Shown: positions 25,207 to 33,964 of the stretch, piece after piece
Layout of the letters: every line of letters starts with the position of its first letter
Numbering within the stretch: position 1 is the first letter of the stretch
Assembly (NCBI RefSeq): GCF_004369225.1
Contig: NZ_QFFZ01000007.1
Span: 58,755 to 122,754 of the forward strand
Reading direction: 5' to 3'
Source: Pelotomaculum propionicicum
GTDB lineage: Bacteria; Bacillota; Desulfotomaculia; Desulfotomaculales; Pelotomaculaceae
Length of the DNA stretch: 64,000 nucleotides
Notes under the pieces: model-generated
Told to the model about the DNA's origin: nothing
Databases searched by the model: none
What the model saw: only the letters and a program-made list of their open reading frames with translations
Translations under genes and position numbers: made by a program

Positions 25207-27567
25207 ATGAGCGTTAAAGTAAATAAAGATTTTTCTTATGTCGGGAAAAGCCTCGACAGAAACGATTCGTTTTTAAAAACAACCGGCCGTGCCCAGTACA
25301 CCGCCGACCTTAAATTCCCGAACATGCTTTACGGGAAACTAATTCGCAGCACTGTGGCGCATGCGCGCATTATTAATATTGACACTTCCGAAGCGGAAAA
25401 GCTACCCGGCGTAAAAGCCATCATTACCGCCAAGGACGTTCCCTCAATGAAATGGGGTCTGAGCCCCGCCCGCTTTGACGAAAACATTTTCGCTATTGAC
25501 AAAGTCTTGTATGTTGGCGACAAAATCGGCGCGGTGTGCGCGGTTGACGAAGAAACCGTTTACAAAGCACTCAAACTGATTAAAGTGGAATATGAAGAGC
25601 TGCCGGCGGTATTAACCTGGCAGGAAGCGGCAAAAGAAGGCGCGCCGCAAATCTTTGAAGAGTACCCGGGCAACGTCAATACCGAGATTCACCACAAGTT
25701 CGGCGATCCCGACGCTGCCTTAAAAGAAGCGTACTACGTCCGCACCGACCGCCTGCAGGGGCAGCGCACGTATCATGCTTTTATTGAAAACCACTGCTCG
25801 ATCGGCATGTGGGATGGAGATAAAGCAACCCTGTACAGCTCCTGCCAGTCGGTCCACTACCTGCAATATCACCTGGCCCGGGTGCTGGGCATGAAGATGG
25901 GTGACCTGCGCGTGTTGAAGACCCATGTGGGCGCAGGTTTTGGAGGAAAATTAGACCCCACCGGACTGGACTTCTCCGCATTAATCCTGTCCAAAATGCT
26001 CGGCCAGCCAGTTAAAATGTTTTATGACCATGAAGAAACCTTCTTAAACGGCCATGGACGTCACGCCATAACTATGGAGCTTACCACCGGCGTAGACAAG
26101 AACGGGAAAGTTTTAGCCCATAAATTTAAAGCTATCCTGGACGGAGGCGCTTACACCGGTCTGGGTATTGCCTCAACATACTATGCAGGCTCCCTGCTGG
26201 GCGTGCTGTACCCCATTGAAAACTACCAGTTTGACGCCTACCGTTACGTAACCAACCTGCCGCCCTGCGGCGCACAGAGAGGCCACGGCCAGCCGCAGCC
26301 GCGCTATGCCTTTGAACACCACCTTGACCTTATCGGCGAGGCAATCGGGGTTGACCCGATCGACATGCGCCTTGTCAACGCCCGTAAGAACAACACCGTA
26401 ACCACGGCGGGATACGAAGTGAAATCGTATCACTTAGGGAAAGCAAATGAAATGGCACGGGATGCTTCCGGCTGGAAAGAAAAGAGAGGCAAGCTTGGCC
26501 TGGGCCGGGGCATCGGCGTCGGCAACGGCGGCTTTGTTACAGGCGCCGGTTTCTGCCAGTACCGGACCGACCTGCCGCACTCAGTAGGCATGATCAAGAT
26601 CTATGATGACGGGACCCGGGCGTTTGTATACTCGCAGGCCGTAGATATCGGCCAGGGCAGCGACACAGTGCTGCTGCAGATGGCTGCCGAGGCGATGGGT
26701 TACCCCTACGAAAAATGCCAGATGTATGCGGGTGACACCGACCTGACTACCCTTGACTTTGGCGCTTACGCCAGCAGGCAGACTCTGATGGCCGGCTGGG
26801 CTGTGAAGAGAGCAGGGGAAGATGTCAAGCAGAAGATTCTCGAGCAGGCGGTCGAGATGTTCAGAGAGTCAGGGAGAATTAAAGAAGGTTGGGCTTATAT
26901 CGGTAATCGCGAGTTAAGGCCGGACGATTTGGACTGCAAGGAAGGCATCGTATTTGTGAAGCAAGAACCAAGTCTTACCTTAACCTTCGAAGAAGTCGCC
27001 CGCAGATACTTTGTGACGAAGGGCGTACTGATCGGTCGCGGCTGGTACCACCCCGGCAAACTGGGCGGCAATCACAAAGGTGCGGCGGTCGGCACCTCTC
27101 CGGCATACAGCAGCGCGACCCAGATTGCTGAAGTGAAAGTTGACCTGGAAACCGGTCAAATAGAATGTGTCGATACCTGGGACGTGCACGACAGCGGCAC
27201 CATCATCAACCCGAAGCTGTTCCACGGCCAGGTGCACGGCGCCTTTTCCATGGGCATCGGTGAGACCATCTGGGAAGAAGTTAAATTTGACGATAAAGGG
27301 AAACTCTTAAACGGTAACTTCAGTGAATACCGTTTGCCGACAGCTTTGGACATGCCGCCGGTATTATCACTGACTGTAGAAGACAGCTGGGAGCCCAACG
27401 GTCCTTACGGCCTGAAGGAAGTTGGCGAAGGAGCCACCACCCCGACCATGGGTTGTGTCGCCAACGCTATTTACGACGCCATCGGAGTCAGCATGACCGA
27501 ACTGCCGATTACCTATGAAAAGGTGTGGCGGGCTTTAAAAGAAAAGAGAGAGAAAGAACAGAAATAA
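25207..27567 (+). CDS. Mo hydroxylase, molybdopterin-binding large subunit
   Basis: The 786-aa protein is a xanthine dehydrogenase/CO dehydrogenase/4-hydroxybenzoyl-CoA reductase family large subunit. Visible signatures are GAGFGGK, the pterin segment PCGAQRGHGQPQ, DIGQGSDTV, and the active-site Glu in GLKEVGEG near residue 740. The AYRCSFR-type active-site loop of CO dehydrogenase is absent. It hydroxylates, or reductively dehydroxylates, an aromatic or N-heterocyclic substrate. Downstream YqeB/YqeC/XdhC/MocA suggest a cytosine-dinucleotide cofactor with a sulfido or selenido ligand. Upstream CoA-transferase makes a CoA ester a possible substrate. Start chosen at the ATG with AAGGATGAGGG upstream. 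Confidence 0.9.
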   Translation: MSVKVNKDFSYVGKSLDRNDSFLKTTGRAQYTADLKFPNMLYGKLIRSTVAHARIINIDTSEAEKLPGVKAIITAKDVPSMKWGLSPARFDENIFAIDKVLYVGDKIGAVCAVDEETVYKALKLIKVEYEELPAVLTWQEAAKEGAPQIFEEYPGNVNTEIHHKFGDPDAALKEAYYVRTDRLQGQRTYHAFIENHCSIGMWDGDKATLYSSCQSVHYLQYHLARVLGMKMGDLRVLKTHVGAGFGGKLDPTGLDFSALILSKMLGQPVKMFYDHEETFLNGHGRHAITMELTTGVDKNGKVLAHKFKAILDGGAYTGLGIASTYYAGSLLGVLYPIENYQFDAYRYVTNLPPCGAQRGHGQPQPRYAFEHHLDLIGEAIGVDPIDMRLVNARKNNTVTTAGYEVKSYHLGKANEMARDASGWKEKRGKLGLGRGIGVGNGGFVTGAGFCQYRTDLPHSVGMIKIYDDGTRAFVYSQAVDIGQGSDTVLLQMAAEAMGYPYEKCQMYAGDTDLTTLDFGAYASRQTLMAGWAVKRAGEDVKQKILEQAVEMFRESGRIKEGWAYIGNRELRPDDLDCKEGIVFVKQEPSLTLTFEEVARRYFVTKGVLIGRGWYHPGKLGGNHKGAAVGTSPAYSSATQIAEVKVDLETGQIECVDTWDVHDSGTIINPKLFHGQVHGAFSMGIGETIWEEVKFDDKGKLLNGNFSEYRLPTALDMPPVLSLTVEDSWEPNGPYGLKEVGEGATTPTMGCVANAIYDAIGVSMTELPITYEKVWRALKEKREKEQK

Positions 27568-27609
27568 GCAAAGTAATTAACAGATACTGAACCTTGTCAA
27601 AGATTATAG

Positions 27610-27640
27610 ATATGAGAGGCGATAGTATCGTCTCTCATAT
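27610..27640 (+). other. Long hairpin after the Mo hydroxylase genes
   Basis: 14-base arms with one mismatch around AGT (ATATGAGAGGCGAT and ATCGTCTCTCATAT). No T run follows on the + strand, so it may be a processing or stability element between the enzyme genes and the maturation genes rather than a true terminator. Confidence 0.6.
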
Positions 27641-27713
27641 CTTAATCAACCAGTAAGAGAAGGCTGTAAGCGAGGGCACTCAGGCATAAATATTTTTTGG
27701 TGGAGGTGATATT

Positions 27714-28076
27714 ATGAAAATTGAAACTGACTGTTTCGGGATGGACCCCAAAGAAATAGAAGCCGCCAGGCGCGCATTGACTGAAAATGAGCAGGTGGCG
27801 AAGAGTAGTCTGGAAAAATATCTTTCTCAAATTAAGGAATGGGAGTACTGTTATTGCGCAAATTGCAAAACAATAAGGTTCAGTTCAGACCTGGAGGCAA
27901 CAGAGGAGGGAGTCCGCTGTTCCAAATGCAAAGGTTATAATTTGGAAGCCCCTGGCTGGGTTAGATGCCCCCACCACAAAGATTCCATAGTTAAATGCCC
28001 CCGGTCGGGCAAGGGAATAGTGAAGTCAAAGTATCAATACGAATGTCATGATCATTGCTATTTCCGAACAACTTAA
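27714..28076 (+). CDS. Hypothetical zinc-ribbon-like protein (120 aa)
   Basis: AAAs 45-120 hold three metal-type pairs: CYCANC, CSKC and, further on, CPHH, CP and a HDHC end. The N-terminal 40 residues are a helical, charged segment. GGAGGTGAT precedes the ATG. It lies between a Mo hydroxylase and its maturation genes and could be an accessory or electron-transfer protein for it, but no family is recognised. Confidence 0.6.
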   Translation: MKIETDCFGMDPKEIEAARRALTENEQVAKSSLEKYLSQIKEWEYCYCANCKTIRFSSDLEATEEGVRCSKCKGYNLEAPGWVRCPHHKDSIVKCPRSGKGIVKSKYQYECHDHCYFRTT

Positions 28077-28199
28077 GATCTAAGAGTATTTTCTTATCTT
28101 TGGTGAAAAACTTTTTGAGAGGCCCTATTTTTAAAAGCAATAACAGTAGTAGACGGCCACACTCTATCTTATGCGGAAAGATATTAAGGGGTGCAAACA

Positions 28200-29234
28200 A
28201 TGAGAATACAGACAATCAGAGTGGAAGAAGCGGTTGGCAAAGTGCTCAGCCACGATATCACCAAAGTCGTAAAGGGAGAGTCCAAGGGAGCGTCTTTTAA
28301 AAAAGGGCACATCATTAAGGTGGAAGATATTCCTGAGCTGCTGAAGTTGGGTAAAGAGAATATCTATATCTTAGACCTTGAGCAGACCGATGTACACGAG
28401 GATGTCGCCGGTGTGCGGCTGGGAACGGCCATAGCGGGCGAAGGCACTACATGGACCGGTCCCAAGGAGAGCCGCGTGAATCTTTACGCCGGGTATGAAG
28501 GCCTGCTGAAAGTTAATATCCCGGCTCTGGAAGCGATTAACGATCTGCCCGATGTAATCTTATCCACCCTGCCCAATAATACGGTTGTGAAAAAAGGCGA
28601 CCTGCTGGCCGGGACCAAGGTCATTCCGCTGGTAGTGCCGGAACAGACGGTATTATCCGCTGAAAACATCTGCCGCCAGGCCGGCTGGGTAGTCAAAGTG
28701 CTTCCGTTTCAAAGTCAAAAAGTCGGTGTTGTAATAACCGGCAGCGAGGTATATAAGAATCGTATCCGTGACGGTTTCGGCCCGGTAATCAAGGAAAAAG
28801 CGGAAGCATATGGTTCTTCGTTGCTGGGAGTGGATTTCGCGCCTGACGACATGGAAGTAATTGCCGCCAAGATTAATAAAATGGCTGAACACGGAGCGGA
28901 CATAATAATTGTAACGGGCGGCATGTCGGTTGATCCCGATGATGTTACACCCAAAGCCATCCGCCTGACGGGGGCCAAAGTGGAAAAATACGGCGCCCCG
29001 GCGCTGCCCGGAGCAATGTTCATGCTGGCCTACCTGGGGGATATTCCTGTCATGGGTGTGCCGGCCTGCGGGATGTTTTTCAAAATAACCATTGTTGACC
29101 TGTTGCTGCCAAGATTGCTGGCAGGTGAAAGGGTATTCAGGCGGGACATCGTGGCTCTGGCCCACGGCGGTCTGTGCAAGGCTTGTCCCGAGTGCAGGTA
29201 TCCCAACTGTACCTTCGGCAAAGGTTCAAATTAG
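28200..29234 (+). CDS. Molybdopterin-binding (MoeA/MogA-like) protein
   Basis: The 344-aa protein has a MoCF_biosynth fold in its C-terminal half: VGVVITGSEVY, then IIIVTGGMSVDPDDVTP and GAPALPGAMFMLAYL, GVPACGMFF. The N-terminal 170 residues resemble the hydroxylase-specific versions that accompany YqeB/YqeC systems. A cysteine-rich tail (CKACPECRYPNC) is unusual and may bind a metal. It probably inserts Mo into, or carries, molybdopterin for the enzyme upstream. The ATG is preferred over a GTG three codons upstream because AAGGGG would overlap the latter. Confidence 0.82.
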   Translation: MRIQTIRVEEAVGKVLSHDITKVVKGESKGASFKKGHIIKVEDIPELLKLGKENIYILDLEQTDVHEDVAGVRLGTAIAGEGTTWTGPKESRVNLYAGYEGLLKVNIPALEAINDLPDVILSTLPNNTVVKKGDLLAGTKVIPLVVPEQTVLSAENICRQAGWVVKVLPFQSQKVGVVITGSEVYKNRIRDGFGPVIKEKAEAYGSSLLGVDFAPDDMEVIAAKINKMAEHGADIIIVTGGMSVDPDDVTPKAIRLTGAKVEKYGAPALPGAMFMLAYLGDIPVMGVPACGMFFKITIVDLLLPRLLAGERVFRRDIVALAHGGLCKACPECRYPNCTFGKGSN

Positions 29235-29300
29235 TTGTCTGTAGTTGTATTTATCTTTATAATAAGATAAAATATGATGGTCTCCGGAGGAACATTTAAC

Positions 29301-30443
29301 ATGGAAGATAACCTGCAGCAGGGAAAAACAATCGTAACCGTAATAGCACAGGAAAACCTGAGCGAGGGACTGCCCGGCTCCAAAATAGTAATCACAGCCG
29401 GCGGCGCCTCTAAAAAAGGCAGCCTGCAGCTGAACTGGCTCGAAGACGCCGCGGCAGAACTAGTCAAGGCCAGCCAGTCCGATGGGATGTTCAAGACCGC
29501 AGAACTGGTCAACCCCGCCCGGCCGGAGCAGCGCGCCACAGTGATGATCGACCCCTATCTGGCGCAGCCCGAACTGATTATCCTGGGCGGGGGGCATATC
29601 GCCCTGCCTTTGGCTAATATCGGGCAGTTGCTTGGCTACCAGGTTACCGTGGTGGACGACCGGCCTGATTTCGTTTCTGCCGAGCGTTTTTCAGGTGTCT
29701 ACAAAAGTATCTGCTGCAGTTTTGATGATATAGAAAATATTCTAAGCCTCGGACCCGCGAGCAGTGTGGTGATTGTAACCAGAGGCCATATGCACGACCT
29801 TGACTGCTTGAGCAAAGTAATCAAATACCCCGTGGCTTACCTCGGCATGATCGGCAGCAGGCGCAAGATCAAAATGATCAGGCAGCAACTGCTCGACGAC
29901 GGGATAGATATAGAAAAGATAGAAAAAGTTCGTATGCCCATAGGCCTTGATATCGGCGCTCAGACTCCCGCCGAAATAGCAGTGTGCATCGCTGCCGAAA
30001 TGATCAAAGACCGACGCGGCGGAGGAGCCGGTTCACTTGCCGCGGGCCGCACACAGAAAGTGGACCACCCCAACGACTGCGAGCTGCCCTCCGTGGCAGA
30101 TAAAGAATCACTGTACAGAGCCATAATCGCAGCCAAGGAAGGGACACCGGCAGCGCTGGCCACTATCGTTAAAACAAAAGGATCCACCCCGCGTAAAGCC
30201 GGCGCCCGCATGCTCATATACAGGGACGGCCGCATTCTGGGCACCATTGGCGGCGGCTGCGGCGAGTCAGAGGTGCGCCTGCAGGCTTTGGGCGTCATCG
30301 ACGAGCAAAAAGCCCGCTTGCACAAAGTATCACTGACCGCCGACATAGCAGCGGCTGAAGGCATGGCCTGCGGCGGGACGATGGAAGTTTTCATTGAACC
30401 GGCAACCATGTTTGCAGAGGCCTTTAATGGTGGTGAAAAATAA
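29301..30443 (+). CDS. XdhC/CoxI-family Mo hydroxylase maturation factor, permuted domain order
   Basis: XdhC proteins bind Mo cofactor, help add the terminal sulfur (or selenium) and insert it into the enzyme. In this 380-aa protein the Rossmann domain (LIILGGGHIALPLA, VVDDRPDFVSAERF, VTRGHMHD, YLGMIGSRRK, PIGLDIGAQTPAEIA) lies at residues 78-235, and the XdhC_CoxI domain with STPRKAGARMLIY and IGGGCGESEV at 265-375. The usual order is the reverse. The first 75 residues look like a worn CoxI-type domain. GGAGG precedes the ATG. It overlaps the start of the YqeB gene by one base. Confidence 0.85.
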   Translation: MEDNLQQGKTIVTVIAQENLSEGLPGSKIVITAGGASKKGSLQLNWLEDAAAELVKASQSDGMFKTAELVNPARPEQRATVMIDPYLAQPELIILGGGHIALPLANIGQLLGYQVTVVDDRPDFVSAERFSGVYKSICCSFDDIENILSLGPASSVVIVTRGHMHDLDCLSKVIKYPVAYLGMIGSRRKIKMIRQQLLDDGIDIEKIEKVRMPIGLDIGAQTPAEIAVCIAAEMIKDRRGGGAGSLAAGRTQKVDHPNDCELPSVADKESLYRAIIAAKEGTPAALATIVKTKGSTPRKAGARMLIYRDGRILGTIGGGCGESEVRLQALGVIDEQKARLHKVSLTADIAAAEGMACGGTMEVFIEPATMFAEAFNGGEK

Positions 30444-31246
30444 TGAGTCAACTTAGTACTATGGTTATTATAAAAGGAGCAGGCGACTTGGCCACAGGTG
30501 TAGCCTACCGGCTATACAAGTGCGGACTGGATGTTATTATGACTGAAATAAGCAGCCCGCTGGTGGTTAGAAGAAAAGTGGCTTTTGCCGAGGCGGTTTA
30601 CGAGGGTACGGTGACAGTCGACGGCGTTAAAGCCAGTCTGGCTCAAACAATAGATAAGGCTCTAGAAATGTTTGATGACAGGATCATACCTGTTCTTGTA
30701 GACCCGGAAGCTGAAGTTGTGAAAACTCTTTACCCGCAGGTAGTGGTAGATGCCAGGATGGCCAAGCGCAACCTGGGAACGACTATAGATGAAGCGCCCC
30801 TGGTAATCGGTCTGGGACCGGGCTTTGTGGCCGGACTGGATGTCCACGCGGTTATTGAAACCTGCAGGGGGCACCGTTTGGGCCGTGTTATTTACAGAGG
30901 CGGCGCGATTGACGATACCGGCAAACCAGGTGCTGTGAACGGTTTTACTGTGGAACGACTTTTAAGGGCTCCGGTAGAAGGAGTGGTAAAACCTTGCCGT
31001 GTCATCGGGGATCTGGTGGAAAAAGGTGATATAGTGGCCTTTGTCGAGGATATTGAGGTAAAGGCCGAAATACCGGGTGTAATAAGAGGAATGATTAAAG
31101 ACGGCGTCAGGGTGTCACAGGGGACTAAAATTGGCGATATCGACCCAAGAAAAGACACTGAATGTGATACCATCTCCGACAAAGCCCTGTCTGTCGGCGG
31201 CGGTGTTTTAGAAGCTGTGTTCAGCTTTCTGACATCACAAATATGA
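30443..31246 (+). CDS. yqeB: Selenium-dependent Mo hydroxylase system protein YqeB
   Basis: The 267-aa protein matches the EF2563/YqeB family: IIKGAGDLATGVAYRLYKCG, VVDARMAKRNLGT, VIGLGPGF, HRLGRVIYRGGAIDDTG and a biotinyl/lipoyl-like C-terminal barrel. YqeB with YqeC is the genomic marker of Mo hydroxylases that carry a labile selenium, based on comparative genomics and on Enterococcus and Clostridium work. Translationally coupled to both neighbours (1-bp and 4-bp overlaps). Confidence 0.9.
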   Translation: MSQLSTMVIIKGAGDLATGVAYRLYKCGLDVIMTEISSPLVVRRKVAFAEAVYEGTVTVDGVKASLAQTIDKALEMFDDRIIPVLVDPEAEVVKTLYPQVVVDARMAKRNLGTTIDEAPLVIGLGPGFVAGLDVHAVIETCRGHRLGRVIYRGGAIDDTGKPGAVNGFTVERLLRAPVEGVVKPCRVIGDLVEKGDIVAFVEDIEVKAEIPGVIRGMIKDGVRVSQGTKIGDIDPRKDTECDTISDKALSVGGGVLEAVFSFLTSQI

Positions 31247-32067
31247 GTTGTCAAGGACCACCAACTATGAGAATTATTGATGCCCTGTGCCTGAAGGAAC
31301 GTGAAATCATATCTATTGTAGGCGGGGGAGGCAAGACTTCCCTGATGTTCCGGCTGGCCAAGGAAATATCTGTTCAATATAATGTTATCATTACCACTAC
31401 CACAAAAATCTTCATGCCTTCGCCTGAAGAATTTCCTCTGGTGCTTTTAGGAGAGGGAGAAGCGGCGGAACATAACCTGGCCTGCTATCTCCGTTCGGGC
31501 TTGAAGCCGGTGGTAGGGTCCGGTCTGTTGAGCAACAATAAGTTAAAAGGGATTACCCCCGAGCAGGTCAGTTTGCTTCAGTATTACGCGAACTATACTT
31601 TAGTTGAAGCGGACGGCTCCAAAGGTTGTTCCCTTAAGGGGCATCTTAATTATGAACCTGTTATTCCCGGAGAAACCACTTTGCTTGTGGTTGTGGTGGG
31701 AGCCGATATCATCGGAAAAACTCTGGACAGCAGACATGTGCACCGTCCTGAGATCGTTGCCAGGCGGACCGGCCGGACGATTGGTTCTAAAATTGACGCG
31801 GAACTGGTAGCTGAACTAATTACCCACCCGGAAGAACTGCTGCGCGACACACCTCCGGGCGCCAGAATAGTTGTGTTTATTAACAAGGCGGACTGCCTGG
31901 CAGACATCACTGAGGTTAACCATCTAGTAAGATTGCTCCTTGGCCAGAAAATAGAAAAGGTAATACTTGGGTCAGCTCAGGGCAGAATCCCTATTCACAA
32001 TATATTTAAATTCTGCGGCGACACAAGAGCCTTAGGCAATAATTATAAAACTACAGCTATTTCATAA
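31243..32067 (+). CDS. yqeC: Putative selenium cofactor biosynthesis protein YqeC
   Basis: The 274-aa protein has a P-loop SIVGGGGKTSLMFRLA, TTTTKIFMP, and VEADGSKGCSLKGH, which are characteristic of YqeC. It is a predicted ATP-dependent enzyme working on the Mo cofactor in selenium-dependent hydroxylases. The gene begins 4 bp inside yqeB; an internal ATG (nine codons on) is an alternative start. Confidence 0.88.
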   Translation: MSCQGPPTMRIIDALCLKEREIISIVGGGGKTSLMFRLAKEISVQYNVIITTTTKIFMPSPEEFPLVLLGEGEAAEHNLACYLRSGLKPVVGSGLLSNNKLKGITPEQVSLLQYYANYTLVEADGSKGCSLKGHLNYEPVIPGETTLLVVVVGADIIGKTLDSRHVHRPEIVARRTGRTIGSKIDAELVAELITHPEELLRDTPPGARIVVFINKADCLADITEVNHLVRLLLGQKIEKVILGSAQGRIPIHNIFKFCGDTRALGNNYKTTAIS

Positions 32068-32140
32068 TTATAAATTACCTTCTTTTTATGAAGTTTTGTT
32101 GTAGGACTTTTGTGCCGCTGCAGCGGAGTAGGTGGATAAA

Positions 32141-32740
32141 ATGATCTCAGCAATCATTTTGGCCGCAGGTATGTCTGTCAGAATGGGCAGCCCCAAACAG
32201 CTGCTTAAATTGGGAGACAAGCCGTTGATCCGCATAGTAACGGAAAATGTGCTGGCCTCATCAGTAGATGAGATCCTGGTTGTGACAGGTTATAAGGAAA
32301 ACCAGGTAAGCGCCGTCATTAAAGACTTGCCCGTTAAAACTGTGATCAATCCCTGTTACGAACAGGGACAGGGCACATCCCTGGCAGCGGGGGTCAAGAA
32401 TTTGCCTGTTGACACTGAAGCTTTCCTGGTCTTTATGGTTGACCAGCCCTTTATCACCAGCTTGCTGATCAACAAGGTGATTGAGGAATTTAAAAAGAGG
32501 CGCTGTCTGGCTCTGCGACCGGTTTGCAACGGGCAGCCAGGCCACCCGGTAATATTCAGCTATGATTTAAGCGCTCAACTGCAGCAGTTGGCAGGGGATG
32601 AAGGGGCGCGGCCTGTCCTGAAAAAGCTTGGGAGCAGGGTGGAGTATTTCACCGTGCAGGACCAGGCGGCAATTTTTGATATAGACACACCCGAAATCTA
32701 TGAAAGTTTAAAAAGTTTAAATAAGCTTACCCTCAACTAA
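32141..32740 (+). CDS. mocA: Molybdenum cofactor cytidylyltransferase
   Basis: The 199-aa protein is a MocA/YgfJ-type nucleotidyltransferase: AIILAAGMSVRMGSPKQLLKLGDKPL, MVDQPF as the metal-binding motif, and NGQPGHPVIFS. MocA turns Mo-molybdopterin into the cytosine dinucleotide used by XDH-family enzymes, consistent with the upstream hydroxylase. GTAGGTGG precedes the chosen ATG. Last gene of the 22-32.7 kb block; a strong terminator follows. Confidence 0.88.
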   Translation: MISAIILAAGMSVRMGSPKQLLKLGDKPLIRIVTENVLASSVDEILVVTGYKENQVSAVIKDLPVKTVINPCYEQGQGTSLAAGVKNLPVDTEAFLVFMVDQPFITSLLINKVIEEFKKRRCLALRPVCNGQPGHPVIFSYDLSAQLQQLAGDEGARPVLKKLGSRVEYFTVQDQAAIFDIDTPEIYESLKSLNKLTLN

Positions 32741-32759
32741 ATACTCTACCTCTCTTTTT

Positions 32760-32812
32760 CCTTTGACATGGACAACAACAAAAAGCTATCCATGTCAAGG
32801 GGCTCTTTTTTG
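32760..32812 (+). terminator. Terminator of the Mo hydroxylase maturation genes
   Basis: TTGACATGGA and TCCATGTCAA form a 10-bp stem, extended by CCT/AGG, followed by GGGCTCTTTTTTG. It closes the transcript that could begin at module D. The remaining 270 bp up to the membrane gene hold only two further hairpins (see next entry). Confidence 0.8.
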
Positions 32813-32937
32813 TTAGGCAGTAATTTAGTTGATAATTATTATAGAAATAAATTATTAAAATTCTTATCTAAATATGTGTTTGTCCAGTGAAGCTGTTCTG
32901 CCTGCCACCTAAGCAGGCTGACTAAAATTTAAAACAA

Positions 32938-33003
32938 CCGGGGTTTCCCAGACCCTGGTTAATATAGAAAAGAGAAATGACCGCTGGCCGGTCTTTTCTC
33001 TTA
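32938..33003 (+). other. Two hairpins in the gap before the DUF4405-like gene
   Basis: AACCGGGGT/ACCCTGGTT (one mismatch) is followed by GACCG/CGGTC extended by AGAAAAGAG/TTTTCTCTT. The second is terminator-like on the + strand and would also work on the - strand for the membrane protein gene. Confidence 0.45.
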
Positions 33004-33086
33004 TCAGCGTCACAATGGAAAAGTAATAGTATTCATGGTACTTTCATAATAAACAGAAATTTTTAGCCAGGAAGATGTTAACATTA

Positions 33087-33335
33087 TTACTGTATCTTAA
33101 CACTGCCTCCTGCTATAATTTTCTTTGTCATTTTAGCGTACCAGTCCCAGTGCAATATTAAGTGATAGGATGCCAATATAGTAAGCCCTATACCGCTCCA
33201 TATGTGACTGTCTTTCATAAACCTGCGCAGGGTGGTTCTTCTTGGGATGAGTGTCCACAGTAAGAAACCACTGATCCCACTTGCCGCCAGTAAGCCAATT
33301 AAAATGGAGTCGACAAAAAAATATTTCTTATTCAT
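33087..33335 (-). CDS. Small DUF4405-like membrane protein
   Basis: The 82-aa protein has two hydrophobic helices (residues 7-29 and 45-64) with a basic loop (PRRTTLRRFMKD) and His residues in DSHIWSG and ASYHLILHWDWY that resemble the heme-ligand histidines of DUF4405/cytochrome b-like proteins. A membrane heme or electron carrier is possible. GGAGAG precedes the ATG. Confidence 0.65.
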   Translation of the reverse strand: MNKKYFFVDSILIGLLAASGISGFLLWTLIPRRTTLRRFMKDSHIWSGIGLTILASYHLILHWDWYAKMTKKIIAGGSVKIQ

Positions 33336-33407
33336 ATTTTAAAATTCTCTCCATTAAATATCGGCTTTATTCAGTTCATTAGAGTTTGATAAATGTTTAA
33401 TTCTTAG

Positions 33408-33460
33408 AATATGGCTTTAGTGTTGATTGCACGCAGCAATCTGACCGGCCATATTTTTTT
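33408..33460 (+). terminator. Hairpin with T run in a divergent intergenic region
   Basis: AATATGGC pairs with GCCATATT, and an inner GATTGC/GCAATC stem makes a two-tier structure followed by seven T. No + strand gene lies upstream; it sits just before a strong promoter. It could end a short antisense RNA or be an attenuator remnant. Confidence 0.5.
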
Positions 33461-33478
33461 AATTTAAAAGCAATATTA

Positions 33479-33508
33479 TTGACATTAGTTCATAAAGAGA
33501 GATATAAT
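33479..33508 (+). promoter_or_regulatory. Strong sigma-A promoter of the NifX/Mrp cluster
   Basis: Consensus TTGACA and TATAAT are separated by 18 bp, about 60 bp before the first gene of the cluster. The best promoter match in the window. Confidence 0.8.
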
Positions 33509-33570
33509 AATTTTGAAACGATGACCATAATAAACCGGTCACTAAGAATTACTCTGGAGGGGGTGAGACC

Positions 33571-33933
33571 TTGAAAGTGGCTGTCACATCCATGGGGCAG
33601 AACATGGAAAGCAAAGTAGATCCAAGGTTTGGCCGTGCTAATTGGTTTATACTATTTAACACGGAAACAGCTGAATACGAGGTTGTGAGCAACGAGCAGA
33701 ATCTTAACGCCGGCCAGGGCGCGGGCATACAGTCCGCGGAAATTATCAGCCGGAACGGAGTGGAAGCTTTAATTACCGGAAACTGTGGGCCTAAAGCTTT
33801 TAAGGCCTTAGGCGCGGCAGGTATTCAGGTGTATTGCGGCGCCGAAGGCACAGTGGCGGAAGCCCTGGAAAGTTTCAAAAGCGGCAAGCTGGAAAAAGCA
33901 TCAGGAGCCAATGTTGAAGCTCATTGGGCCTAA
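33571..33933 (+). CDS. NifX/NifB-type dinitrogenase FeMo-cofactor biosynthesis domain protein
   Basis: The 120-aa protein has the Nitro_FeMo-Co fold: KVDPRFGRANWFILFN, GAGIQSAEIISRNGVEALITGNCGPKAF and a C-terminal His-containing tail. Related small proteins bind iron-sulfur or Mo-type clusters; in organisms without nitrogenase they appear with Mrp ATPases. No nif genes are in the window. TTG start with GAGGGGGTGAG upstream. Confidence 0.85.
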   Translation: MKVAVTSMGQNMESKVDPRFGRANWFILFNTETAEYEVVSNEQNLNAGQGAGIQSAEIISRNGVEALITGNCGPKAFKALGAAGIQVYCGAEGTVAEALESFKSGKLEKASGANVEAHWA

Positions 33934-33964
33934 ACAAGGCTAATTTAAAAGGAGGTATAAGGAG

